In this document: piece by piece, positions 8,844-17,040 of the stretch
How the letters are laid out: every line of letters starts with the position of its first letter
How positions within the stretch are numbered: position 1 is the stretch's first letter
Source of the DNA: Actinoplanes italicus
GTDB taxonomy: Bacteria; Actinomycetota; Actinomycetes; Mycobacteriales; Micromonosporaceae
DNA length: 64,000 bases
Direction of reading: 5' to 3'
Assembly (NCBI RefSeq): GCF_003001815.1
Contig: NZ_PVMZ01000010.1
Span: 124,001 to 188,000, forward strand
Position numbers and translations under genes: made by a program
The notes under the pieces: generated by a model
Database searches by the model: none
What the model saw: only the letters and a program-made list of their open reading frames with translations
What the model was told of the DNA's origin: nothing

Positions 8844-9530
8844 TCACCGCATTCGGGGCGGGCGGGCCGTCTGCGCGGGGCTGGTCGGCGGCGCCGGGGT
8901 GGCGGGCTCGGGGAATCGTAGTGACGCGTGGTGCTCGTGTGCCATCCGGTGCAGGACCTGGAAGGCGACCTTGAACATCACGGCGCGGGCGATCATGGCG
9001 CCGCGGTCGACGTCATCGGTGCTGGCGGGGAGGAGTTCCATCTCGGCGACGGCGAGACGGCTGGCGGCCTCGGCGAAGTTCTCGAGGAAACCGAGGTCGT
9101 CGTCGCAGCCGAGGCTCCGGAGGGTGGCGACGACCTGAGCGAGCGCCTCGGGGCCGGCGGATTCCTCGCGGTTGCGCCAATCCATCCGGTGGATGAAGCC
9201 GTCGATCTCGTTCTGGGCCTCGGCGATCGATTCCGAGCGTGGTGCGGGGGAGCCGTGTGGGTAGAGCAGGCGGTTCAGATTGCGGAAGACCTCCGGTAAC
9301 GGGATGGCGTGGTCGTCCACCATGGACACCAGTTCTCGAACGGAAGTGAGATCGAGTGCGGCCATGTTGGTGAGTGCGCGGACGAACCTAATCCTGCGCA
9401 GGTGGCGTTCGTCGTATTCCGCCTGGTTGCGAGCGGTCATCGTCCCTGGCGGTAGCAGCTTCTCGCGGAGATAGAACCTAATGGTTGCGACCGGAATTCC
9501 GCTCTGCCGGCTGAGGTCCGATATTCGCAC
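8844..9530 (-). CDS. MerR-family transcriptional regulator
   Basis: About 228 aa from GTG 9530, chosen because GGGAG sits 5 bases upstream and the HTH then starts at residue 1, as in MerR proteins; a longer frame begins at 9611. The N-terminus VRISDLSRQSGIPVATIRFYLREKLLPPG is the winged-HTH signature. The C-terminal 130 residues form a helical effector domain without obvious metal cysteines. It marks the left border of the antibiotic region and is divergent from the AraC-type regulator at 9902. Whether it controls the cluster is unknown. Confidence 0.85.
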   Translation of the reverse strand: MRISDLSRQSGIPVATIRFYLREKLLPPGTMTARNQAEYDERHLRRIRFVRALTNMAALDLTSVRELVSMVDDHAIPLPEVFRNLNRLLYPHGSPAPRSESIAEAQNEIDGFIHRMDWRNREESAGPEALAQVVATLRSLGCDDDLGFLENFAEAASRLAVAEMELLPASTDDVDRGAMIARAVMFKVAFQVLHRMAHEHHASLRFPEPATPAPPTSPAQTARPPRMR

Positions 9531-9901
9531 CGCGCTCCCACCGTGGTTGAGTCCAACCGCAATTTTCGGGCGGGCTGACTCCTCGGCCGGGCGGCCGGCC
9601 CGCTGATTCAAGACACTACCGGTCGGCCGGAGCGTGACACCACTGAGCGGCCGATATGCCCGAATAATAAAAATTGAGAGTTATATTGACTTGGATCAAA
9701 ATAGGGTGATAGTCGGGAGTGCTACTCACGGCACGATTCGATATGCGCTGAGCTCGCGGCGGGGTTAGCGTTCCAAGGAGTGGAGCGATCGGCCGTGGGG
9801 GTGACGAGGCCGGCCTCAGACGACGGCGTCGCCGCGTGCCAGCTGGCCGCGCGCCCGGCGCCCTGAGCCGATGTCCGAAAGCAAGCGCGTGGGAGAGATT
9901 G
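9531..9901. promoter_or_regulatory. AT-rich divergent promoter region between MerR and AraC genes
   Basis: The block 9660-9715 is strikingly AT-rich for this genome. On the plus strand TTGACT (9686-9691), 16 bases, then GATAGT (9708-9713) makes a plausible sigma-70 promoter for the AraC-type gene. A GGGAGAG site just before 9902 is its ribosome site. For the MerR gene no clear -35/-10 pair was seen. Confidence 0.45.
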
Positions 9902-10657
9902 ATGTATAGCAGCACCGAACGAGCTGTCGGACGCGTCATCGACAAGATGCGTGACAATCTTTCGGAGCCGTTGACAGTCGACGACATGGCTAGAGCCGCG
10001 ATGTTCAGCAAATTCCATTTCACCCGTGTATTCCAGCGAGTCACCGGAACCTCTCCCGGACGATTTCTGTCGGCCATCCGGTTGCAGGAGGCGAAGCGTC
10101 TGCTGATCACCACGAAATTGAATGTGGCGGAAATCAGCCTTCGCGTCGGATACAACAGTGTCGGCACTTTCAGTACACGATTCACGAAGAGTGTCGGGCT
10201 GTCACCGACCATGTACCGGCGTCTGGGCGGATACGCTTCACGCATTCCCGTCCAGTCTCGTGGCCCCGAGCGCAACACCATTGTCGGAACCGCCGACGGG
10301 TCGGTCGAGAAGTCGATTCCCGGTCCGATCTTCATGGGCCTCTTCCCGCAACGCATCCCGGAGGGCCGGCCGGTGTGCTGCATGGTCCTCGACGAGCCGG
10401 GCGAGTTCTTCTTCGCCGGGGTGCCCGACGGTTCCTGGTATCTGCTCTGCCACTCGGTCTCCGGCGACCTGTTCAATCTGCATCAGCAGTGCGTCACCGT
10501 CGCCTCGGTCGGCCCGATCGTGGTCCGCGGAACGCGTACCTTCCCGATCAACGTCCGCCTCAAGCCGGCCTCGAAGATCGACCCGCCGGTCCTGCTGGCC
10601 CTGCTGGACAGCCGCAAGGCCGCGATCGAGCGCCTGGAGACGGCGAAGGCGGCCTGA
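9902..10657 (+). CDS. AraC-family regulator with N-terminal HTH, paralogue 1
   Basis: 251 aa from ATG 9902 with GGGAGAG upstream. Unlike classic AraC proteins the two HTH motifs are N-terminal (about residues 10-105: MARAAMFSKFHFTRVFQRVTG and VGYNSVGTFSTRFTKSVGLSP). A C-terminal domain of about 140 residues with a GLFPQRIPEGRP motif follows. A paralogue with the same layout lies at 18024-18818. Both are at the edges of biosynthetic operons, so pathway-specific control of the enediyne genes is likely. The ligand, if any, is unknown. The gene is followed by a GC hairpin. Confidence 0.9.
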   Translation: MYSSTERAVGRVIDKMRDNLSEPLTVDDMARAAMFSKFHFTRVFQRVTGTSPGRFLSAIRLQEAKRLLITTKLNVAEISLRVGYNSVGTFSTRFTKSVGLSPTMYRRLGGYASRIPVQSRGPERNTIVGTADGSVEKSIPGPIFMGLFPQRIPEGRPVCCMVLDEPGEFFFAGVPDGSWYLLCHSVSGDLFNLHQQCVTVASVGPIVVRGTRTFPINVRLKPASKIDPPVLLALLDSRKAAIERLETAKAA

Positions 10658-10669
10658 GGTCCTGCCTTG

Positions 10670-10701
10670 CCCCGGGCGGCCGCGGCGTGCGCCGCCCGGG
10701 G
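10670..10701. terminator. Bidirectional hairpin between convergent genes
   Basis: Arms 10670-10680 and 10691-10701 pair perfectly (11 bp, all G/C) around a 10-base loop, between the AraC gene and the convergent N-methyltransferase. Confidence 0.65.
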
Positions 10702-10709
10702 ACGGTGGG

Positions 10710-11441
10710 CTACCGGCGTACCGCCACGAACAGGCCGGGACTGTTCGGCCGGCCGTCGGCCAGCTGCAGCCCGCCGACGAGCCGGACCGAGCAGTCCGCC
10801 GCGGCGAACGCGTCCTCGTAGTCCTCCTGGTCGAACAGGCTGACCACCAGCACCTCGCTGAAGTCGCGGAACCCGGAGGCGTCGGCCACCGTGAACCGCA
10901 CCTCGTGCCGGGTCTTGTCGCCGTCGCGCACCGAGCGGGTGAGCCGGGAGACCACCCGGCCGTCCTCCTTCAGCACGTGCCCGCCGACATGCCCGTCGGT
11001 GAAGTTCGACGGGAACCACCAGGGCTCGACCACCAGCACTCCGCCGGGCACGACGTGCGCGGCCATCCGGGCGATCGCGGCCGTCAGCTCCTTGCGGTCG
11101 TCCATGCAGCCGACCGAGTTGCCGACACAGGTCAGGGCGTCGAAGGTGCGGCCCAGGTCGAAGTCGCGCATGTCGCCGGCGTGGATCGGCACGTCCGGCA
11201 GCCGGTCGCGGGCCACGGCGGCCATCGCCGGCGCGTACTCGATGCCCTCGACGTCGTCGAACAGGTTGGCGAAGGCCGCCAGGTGTGCCCCGGTGCCGCA
11301 GGCCACGTCGAGCAGCGACCGTGCCTGCGGCCGGTGTTGGCGGATGAGGGCGGCCAGTGCGGCCGCCTCGCCGGAGAAGTCCTTGCCCCGGCTCTCGAAG
11401 ACCGCGTCGTAGAACTCCGCGTGCTCAGGTCCGTACTGCAT
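10710..11441 (-). CDS. TDP-aminosugar N-methyltransferase (DesVI/TylM1-like)
   Basis: 243 aa from ATG 11441, which has GGAAGGACGAG directly upstream; an in-frame ATG at 11459 lies further inside the preceding gene. MQYGPEHAEFYDAVF and SLLDVACGTGAHL (SAM motif I), GDMRDFDLG and a WWFPSNF segment match the N,N-dimethyltransferases that finish desosamine or mycaminose. It would methylate the amino group installed by the adjacent aminotransferase. The start overlaps the aminotransferase stop by 17 bases, showing translational coupling. In C-1027 the equivalent is SgcA5. Confidence 0.87.
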   Translation of the reverse strand: MQYGPEHAEFYDAVFESRGKDFSGEAAALAALIRQHRPQARSLLDVACGTGAHLAAFANLFDDVEGIEYAPAMAAVARDRLPDVPIHAGDMRDFDLGRTFDALTCVGNSVGCMDDRKELTAAIARMAAHVVPGGVLVVEPWWFPSNFTDGHVGGHVLKEDGRVVSRLTRSVRDGDKTRHEVRFTVADASGFRDFSEVLVVSLFDQEDYEDAFAAADCSVRLVGGLQLADGRPNSPGLFVAVRR

Positions 11442-12618
11442 CTCGTCCTTCCTCTGCATCGTGGCGCCGGGCCGGTGTCCGAGGGGCCGGCCGGGTGACG
11501 AACTCGCGCAGGCCGGCTACCACCGACCGCACGTCGTCGTCGGTCAGCCCCTGGTGCAGCGGCAGGCACAGCGTGGAATCGGCGGCGTGGTCGGCCCCCG
11601 GCAGCCTGGCCGGCGTGCCGTAGGCCGCGACCCGGTTCAGCGGGTGGTAGCGGAACGTCGTGTAGACGCCCCGGCGGTACAGATGGCGGGCGACCTCGTC
11701 ACGGATCGCCGGGTCGACCTGGATCCAGTACAGGTAGTGGGAACTGAGGTGGCCCGCCGGCAGTGGGGGCGGCCGTTCGACGCCGGGCAGGTGGGCGAGC
11801 AGCGTGTCGTACAACGCGGTGATCTGCTGCCGGCGGCGCACGAAACCGGGCAGCCGGCGCAGCTGGACGGTGCCGATCGCGGCCAGCACGTCGTTGGTGA
11901 CCGACCGCCGCCCGAACGACGACACCTCGAAGTCCCACCATCGGGTACGGGCACGGGCCGCCTCGTCGAAGCCGCTGCGCTGCTCCATGCCCAGGTACGC
12001 CGCGGTCCGCGCGCGGGCCACGAGATGCGGGTCGGGGGAGTGCAGCATGCCGCCGTCGACCGCGACCGCGATCTTGCCGTGGTCGAAGCTCCACACCCCG
12101 ATGTCACCGAACGTGCCGCAGGATCGCCCGTCGACCGAGGAGGCCTGGGCGTTGGCGGCGTCCTCGACGAGCCGGACGCCGCGCCGCCGGCACATCCGGG
12201 CGATCTCGGCGATGTCACCGGGATGCCCGCCGTAGTGCAGCACGATCACGGCTTTGGTGGCCGGGGTCAGCCGCGACTCGATCTCGGCGGCCGTCGGGTT
12301 GAGCGACCTCGCGTCGACGTCGCAGAAGACCGGCCGGGCGCCGCGGGCACCGACCGCGTTGGCCGCGCCGACGAAACTCACCGCGGGCAGCACCACCTCG
12401 TCACCCGGCCCGACGCCGAGCAGCTCCAGCGCCAGGAAGGTGGCCTCGGTACACGAGTTCATCGACACCATCGAGTCGCCGGGCACCCCGATGTGCCGGG
12501 CGAAGGCCTGCTCGAACTCCTCGGTGCGGCTGCCCCGGCCGATCCAGTTGCCGGAGAACACCTGCGCCACGGCGGCGAGCTCCTCCTCGCCCAGCATCGG
12601 CTGGAAGACGTTGATCAT
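11425..12618 (-). CDS. DegT/DnrJ/EryC1/StrS-family sugar aminotransferase
   Basis: 397 aa from ATG 12618 with GGGGAGGACC upstream. The PLP lysine is Lys182 in WSFDHGKIAVAVDGGM; the usual His two residues before it is retained. VVLPAVSFVGAANAV and VEDAANAQ are family blocks (Asn replaces the common His in the latter). These enzymes convert a TDP-4-keto or 3-keto sugar into the aminosugar using glutamate. It sits between a C- and an N-methyltransferase, exactly the order of sgcA3-A4-A5 in the C-1027 cluster, suggesting a 4-amino-4-deoxy branched sugar. The position aminated is inference. Confidence 0.9.
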   Translation of the reverse strand: MINVFQPMLGEEELAAVAQVFSGNWIGRGSRTEEFEQAFARHIGVPGDSMVSMNSCTEATFLALELLGVGPGDEVVLPAVSFVGAANAVGARGARPVFCDVDARSLNPTAAEIESRLTPATKAVIVLHYGGHPGDIAEIARMCRRRGVRLVEDAANAQASSVDGRSCGTFGDIGVWSFDHGKIAVAVDGGMLHSPDPHLVARARTAAYLGMEQRSGFDEAARARTRWWDFEVSSFGRRSVTNDVLAAIGTVQLRRLPGFVRRRQQITALYDTLLAHLPGVERPPPLPAGHLSSHYLYWIQVDPAIRDEVARHLYRRGVYTTFRYHPLNRVAAYGTPARLPGADHAADSTLCLPLHQGLTDDDVRSVVAGLREFVTRPAPRTPARRHDAEEGRDAVRT

Positions 12619-12660
12619 CGGACGGTCCTCCCCTTGAGGCGTCGTTGACTGCGGCACGGC

Positions 12661-13971
12661 TCAGACGATGTGCACGTCGGGGACGTAGAAGATCCAGCGG
12701 CCGCCGGCGTCGTGGAACCGGCGCTCCTTGGCCAGGATCTCGTCGGCGTGGTTCCACGCGAACAGCAGCGCGTAGTCCGGGTAGGGCGCGGCGAACCGGT
12801 CCGGGGCGTGCACCGGGATGTGCGAGCCGGGGGTCAGCCGGCCCTGCTTCTCCGGTGTGGTGTCGGAGACGAACGGGATCAGGTCCGGGCCGATGCCGCA
12901 GAAGTTGGTGACCGTGGTGCTGCGCGACGTGGCGCCGTACCCGGCCACCGTCTTGCCCTGCGCGCGCAGGTCGCGCAGCAGCGCCACCAGATCCCGCCGG
13001 ATCCGGTCGATGTTCGCCCCGAACCGCTCGAACGTCTCGGGCCGGGTCAGTCCCAGCCGGTCCTCCTGCTCCAGCAGATCATCCAGGCCGGAGACCCGGC
13101 GCCGGCCGGGCCGCGCGAACTTGTACCGCATCGACCCGCCGTGCACGGGCAGACGCTCGGCCTCCACCAGCTCGAAACCGAACCTCTCGGCCATCGCGGT
13201 CACCGACCGTACCGAGAAGAGGTAGAAGTGCTCGTCGTAGATCTGGTCGAAGTAGTTGTGCGCGATGATGTCGCCGAGATACCGGTCCTCGAAGACGAAC
13301 ACCCCGTCGTCGGCGAGCAGCCGGTCCACACCGGCCAGAACCGAGCCGATGTAGGCGATGTGGCTGAACGTGTTCGCCGAGAAGATCACCTTGGCGGGGC
13401 CGTGTTCCTCCCGCAGCCGTGCCGCCGTCGACTCCTCGAAGAACTCGACCTTGGCCCGTACCCCCTTGGCGCGGGCCACCTCGACGGCGCCGGCCGACGC
13501 GTCGATCCCCAGGTGACGGACACCGGCGTCGGCGACGGCCTTGAGCAGGACACCGTCGTTGCAGCCGATCTCCACGATGAGGTCGCCCGGCCCGGTCAGC
13601 TCGGTCTCCATCAGGTGCAGGGCGGTGCGCTCGAAATGCTTGCGCATGATCGACGAACTGCACGATCGGTACGGATAGTTCTCGTGGAACATTCGTGTGC
13701 GGGGGGTCTCCTGCATCAGCTGAACCATTCCGCACGAGGTGCAGATGCCGACCGCCAGCCAGAAGAACTCCTCCTCCCGCAGTTCGTCGGCGCGGAGGAA
13801 TGCGTTGGACACCGGCTGGTTGCCGAAGTCGAACTTCTCCTCGACCATCCCGCCACATATTCCGCATGATGTCGTTCGCGCTGATCTGCCGTCACTTGCC
13901 ACGTCGGCCAGCCCCTTCGGGTTCAAAAAGGATCGCGAATACGGCTCCCGGGGATTTACTGCAATCCGCAT
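12661..13971 (-). CDS. NDP-sugar C-methyltransferase (TylC3/NovU/SgcA3-like)
   Basis: 436 aa from ATG 13971 with GAGGG upstream; a longer frame reaches 14079 without support. It has an N-terminal zinc-ribbon-like region (CGICGG near residue 36 and CTSCGM near 77), a SAM-binding core VEIGCNDGVLL, and a C-terminal Methyltransf_14-type domain ending GGRWIFYVPDVHIV. This three-part layout is specific to sugar C-methyltransferases that act on keto-deoxysugars. It is first in the three-gene aminosugar operon and is divergent from the FAD monooxygenase at 14130. The methylated carbon (C3 or C5) cannot be told from sequence. Confidence 0.9.
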   Translation of the reverse strand: MRIAVNPREPYSRSFLNPKGLADVASDGRSARTTSCGICGGMVEEKFDFGNQPVSNAFLRADELREEEFFWLAVGICTSCGMVQLMQETPRTRMFHENYPYRSCSSSIMRKHFERTALHLMETELTGPGDLIVEIGCNDGVLLKAVADAGVRHLGIDASAGAVEVARAKGVRAKVEFFEESTAARLREEHGPAKVIFSANTFSHIAYIGSVLAGVDRLLADDGVFVFEDRYLGDIIAHNYFDQIYDEHFYLFSVRSVTAMAERFGFELVEAERLPVHGGSMRYKFARPGRRRVSGLDDLLEQEDRLGLTRPETFERFGANIDRIRRDLVALLRDLRAQGKTVAGYGATSRSTTVTNFCGIGPDLIPFVSDTTPEKQGRLTPGSHIPVHAPDRFAAPYPDYALLFAWNHADEILAKERRFHDAGGRWIFYVPDVHIV

Positions 13972-14129
13972 TTCGACCCTCGCACCGCCCGATCCGGCCC
14001 GGCAACCTCCAGGATGCCCCGCTGCGGTGGGACCGGACCGTATTGCGCAAGGCGTGAGATGCGCGGAATTCGACGGCACTGCCAGGCTCGGGTGCGTGTG
14101 GAGACAACGAATCTGAGGGAGGTGCCACG

Positions 14130-15542
14130 ATGCCGGAAACTGTCGGCGATCGTGTAGTGGTGCTCGGCGGTGGCCTGGGGGCCCTGCTGGCCGCCAGAGT
14201 CCTCGCCGGCGCCTACCGGGAGGTGATCCTGGTGGAACGCGACGAGGTGGTGGACGTGGCCGGGCCCCGCCGCGGGGTGCCCCACGGCCGGCACGCGCAC
14301 GGCCTGGTGGCCCGGGGACATCAGATCTTCGAGCAGCTCTACCCCGGACTGACCCAGCGCATGATCGACGGCGGGGTACGGCCCGGCGACTTCAACGGCG
14401 ACATCCGCTGGTACTTCGGCGGGCGCCGGATCCGGCCGGCGATCTCCGGGCTGATCTCGGTCCCGGCGACCCGGCCGGTCCTCGAATTCCACCTGCGCGC
14501 CATGGTGCAGGCTCTGCCGGGAGTGCGTTTCCTGCAGAACCACGACGTGCTCGGCCTCGAGACCACCCCTGACCGCCGGCGGGTCACCGGCGCCCGCGTG
14601 CAGAGCCGCCGGCCCGGCGAACAGCCCACGGTGCTGCCCGCGGACCTGGTCATCGACATGACCGGGCGCGGCTCACGTGCCCCGGCGTGGCTGTCCGAAC
14701 TCGGGTACGGCCGGCCCGCAGAGGACAAGGTCCGCATCGATCTCGCGTACACGACCCGCCACTACCGGCTCGACGCCGACCCGTTCGGCCCGGACCTCGC
14801 CATGATCCCGGCCGCCACCCCGTCACATCCGCGCGGCGCGTTCTTCTACCGTCTGCCCGGCGACGACAACCGCGTCGAACTGTCGCTCACCGGCGTGCTC
14901 GGCGACCATCCGCCCACCGACCCCGACGGCTTCCTCGACTACGTCCGGTCACTGCCGGTCCCGGAGATCCACCGGGCGGTGTGCGACGCCGAGCCGCTCG
15001 ACGACCCGGTCATGTTCCGGTTCCCGGGCAGCGTGCGCCGCCGCTACGAGCGGCTCACCCGCTTTCCGGACAACTTCCTGATCATGGGTGACGCGGTGTG
15101 CAGCTTCAACCCCGTCTACGCCCAGGGCATGACCGTCGCCGCGCTGGAGACCCTCGTGCTCGGCCGGCATCTGGCGCGTGGCCGTACACCGCAATGGCGG
15201 TCGTTCTTCACCGACATCGCCGGGCAGATCGACGCGCCGTGGGACTTCACGGCCAACGCCGACCTCGGCTACGCCGCGGTGCAGGGCCGCCGTACCCCCA
15301 AGACCCGCCTGATCAATGCCTACGTCGCCCGGCTGCAGCTCGCGGCGGCGCACGACGCCGGGCTCGGCAACGCGTTCGTCCGGGTCGCGGGCCTCATCGA
15401 CCCGCCGACCCGGCTGCTCACCCCCGGCAAGGTCGTGCGGGTGCTGCGCAAGTCCCGGTGGGACGCGCCCCGGCCCGATCCCGCCCCCGCCCCCGCCGCC
15501 CGGGCCCAGGCCCAGGCCCAGGCCCAGGCCGACCACCTTTAG
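14130..15542 (+). CDS. FAD-dependent monooxygenase/oxidoreductase
   Basis: 470 aa with GAGGGAGGTG before the ATG. The N-terminal dinucleotide fold VVLGGGLGALLAARVL, the NAD/FAD-linked VIDMTGRGSRAPAW block and GDAVCSFNPVYAQGMT near residue 330 identify a group-A flavoprotein hydroxylase relative. The last 20 residues are alanine/glutamine repeats (AQAQAQAQA) coded by a 6-base tandem repeat. It is 13 bases upstream of the epoxide hydrolase. An attractive role is epoxidation or hydroxylation of the enediyne core before epoxide opening, but the substrate could equally be the aryl unit. Confidence 0.8.
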   Translation: MPETVGDRVVVLGGGLGALLAARVLAGAYREVILVERDEVVDVAGPRRGVPHGRHAHGLVARGHQIFEQLYPGLTQRMIDGGVRPGDFNGDIRWYFGGRRIRPAISGLISVPATRPVLEFHLRAMVQALPGVRFLQNHDVLGLETTPDRRRVTGARVQSRRPGEQPTVLPADLVIDMTGRGSRAPAWLSELGYGRPAEDKVRIDLAYTTRHYRLDADPFGPDLAMIPAATPSHPRGAFFYRLPGDDNRVELSLTGVLGDHPPTDPDGFLDYVRSLPVPEIHRAVCDAEPLDDPVMFRFPGSVRRRYERLTRFPDNFLIMGDAVCSFNPVYAQGMTVAALETLVLGRHLARGRTPQWRSFFTDIAGQIDAPWDFTANADLGYAAVQGRRTPKTRLINAYVARLQLAAAHDAGLGNAFVRVAGLIDPPTRLLTPGKVVRVLRKSRWDAPRPDPAPAPAARAQAQAQAQADHL

Positions 15543-15555
15543 CAGGAGGGACCCG

Positions 15556-16713
15556 ATGGAACCGTTCCACATCGACGTCGCGCAGGACGAGCTGGACGAT
15601 CTGCACCGGCGCATCGACGCGACCCGCTGGCCCGGTGAGCTCCCCGACGCCGGCTGGAGCCGGGGCGTGCCGGTCGGCTACCTGCGGGAACTGGCCGATT
15701 ACTGGCGCACCGGCTACGACTGGCGCGTGCACGAGGCCCGCCTCAACCGGCACCCGCAGTTCACCACCGAGATCGACGGCGCGACCGTGCACTTCCTGCA
15801 CGTGCGCTCCGCCGAACCGGGCGCCACCCCGCTGCTGCTCACCCACGGCTGGCCCGGAACCAACGCCGAGTTCCTCGACGTGATCGAGCCGCTGACCGAC
15901 CCGGCCCGGCACGGCGGCGACCCGGCCGACGCGTTCCACCTGGTCATCCCGTCCATTCCGGGATTCGGGTTCTCGCCGCACCCGGGCGAGCCGGGCTGGG
16001 ACACCGGCCGCGTCGCGCGGGCCTGGGCCGAGCTGATGCGCCGGCTCGGGTACGACCGCTATGTGGCACAGGGCGGTGACTGGGGCTCGCCGATCTCGCT
16101 GCGCCTCGGCCTCGCCGACCCCGGCCACGTGCTGGGCGTGCACGTCAACATGCTGGTGACACTGCCGCCGCCGGACCCGGCCGCGCTGCACGGGCTGTCG
16201 GCCGAGGACATGGAGCGGCTGCGGTTCACCGGTGACTTCGCGCAGGACGGCATGGGCTGGATGAAGATCCAGTCGACGCGGCCGCAGACCCTGTCGTACG
16301 CGCTGACCGACTCACCGGTCGGGCAGCTGGCCTGGATCACCGAGAAGTTCATGGAGTGGACCGACGCGGAGAAGGCACCCGAGGACGCGGTGAGCCGCGA
16401 CGACATCCTCACCAACGTCACCCTCTTCTGGCTGACCGCCACGGCCGGGCCCAGCGCTCAGTTCTACTACGAGTCGTCGCATGTGGATGCCGACTTCGTG
16501 CGTACCTGGGGAGGCCCCTGGCCTTTGGAGATGCCGGTCGGGGTGGCGTGTTTCCCCAAGGACGCGGTACGCCCGATCCGGCGCTTCGCCGAGCAGATCC
16601 TGCCGACGCTGGGCCACTGGTCGGAGTTCGGCCGGGGCGGACACTTCCCCGCCCTGGAGCAGCCGGAACTGCTGGTCCGCGACATCCGGGCCTTCACCGC
16701 CGGGCTGCGCTGA
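15556..16713 (+). CDS. Epoxide hydrolase of the SgcF/NcsF/KedF type
   Basis: 385 aa from ATG 15556 with AGGAGG 8 bases upstream. An epoxide-hydrolase N-terminal domain (about 1-105) is followed by an alpha/beta-hydrolase core: HGWPG oxyanion loop at 97-101, nucleophile Asp175 in GGDWGS and catalytic His363 in GRGGHFPALE. Nine-membered enediyne clusters carry such an enzyme; it opens a core epoxide to the vicinal diol that later receives the acyl group. Its presence supports the nine-membered class. Regiochemistry (one or the other diol enantiomer) is not readable by eye. Confidence 0.9.
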   Translation: MEPFHIDVAQDELDDLHRRIDATRWPGELPDAGWSRGVPVGYLRELADYWRTGYDWRVHEARLNRHPQFTTEIDGATVHFLHVRSAEPGATPLLLTHGWPGTNAEFLDVIEPLTDPARHGGDPADAFHLVIPSIPGFGFSPHPGEPGWDTGRVARAWAELMRRLGYDRYVAQGGDWGSPISLRLGLADPGHVLGVHVNMLVTLPPPDPAALHGLSAEDMERLRFTGDFAQDGMGWMKIQSTRPQTLSYALTDSPVGQLAWITEKFMEWTDAEKAPEDAVSRDDILTNVTLFWLTATAGPSAQFYYESSHVDADFVRTWGGPWPLEMPVGVACFPKDAVRPIRRFAEQILPTLGHWSEFGRGGHFPALEQPELLVRDIRAFTAGLR

Positions 16714-16726
16714 CGATCAAGAACGA

Positions 16727-16760
16727 AGCCGGGGTACGCCACACGCGGCGTACCCCGGCT
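16727..16760. terminator. Bidirectional 14-bp hairpin between convergent genes
   Basis: Arms 16727-16740 and 16747-16760 pair perfectly around a 6-base loop between the epoxide hydrolase and the chorismate mutase genes. Confidence 0.75.
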
Positions 16761-16782
16761 CCTGCCGTTGACTGAAGTGGTG

Positions 16783-17031
16783 TCACAACGGACCGCGGCC
16801 CGCCTGCAGCAACAGCAGTGCCAGCTTCACTCCCTCGGTGCCGAGGCCGGCGCGGAACCGGCGCAGCACCACCTCCTCGCGGCTGAGCACCAGCCGCGTG
16901 CCGCCGGCGGCGATCCGCTTGGCGCCGATGTCCTGCGACAGGCCCGCGCGTTCACGCCACAGCCGGATGAGTTCGTCGTCGATCTCGTCGATGCGTTCCC
17001 GCATCTCGCCGATCTCGCTGTTCTCGTTCAT
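16783..17031 (-). CDS. AroQ-type chorismate mutase
   Basis: 82 aa, the size of small actinobacterial AroQ enzymes. IDEIDDELIRLWRERAGLSQ gives the first catalytic helix with its arginine, followed by GAKRIAAGG, LSREEVVLRRF and the terminal LLQAGRG. The enzyme turns chorismate into prephenate, the precursor of 4-hydroxyphenylpyruvate. In this cluster that product is the substrate of HmaS, so the gene likely boosts Hpg precursor supply. It ends the three-gene operon AraC-membrane protein-mutase, with a 9-base gap to the gene before it. No prephenate dehydrogenase is in the window. Confidence 0.85.
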   Translation of the reverse strand: MNENSEIGEMRERIDEIDDELIRLWRERAGLSQDIGAKRIAAGGTRLVLSREEVVLRRFRAGLGTEGVKLALLLLQAGRGPL

Positions 17032-17040
17032 GACGAGCCT

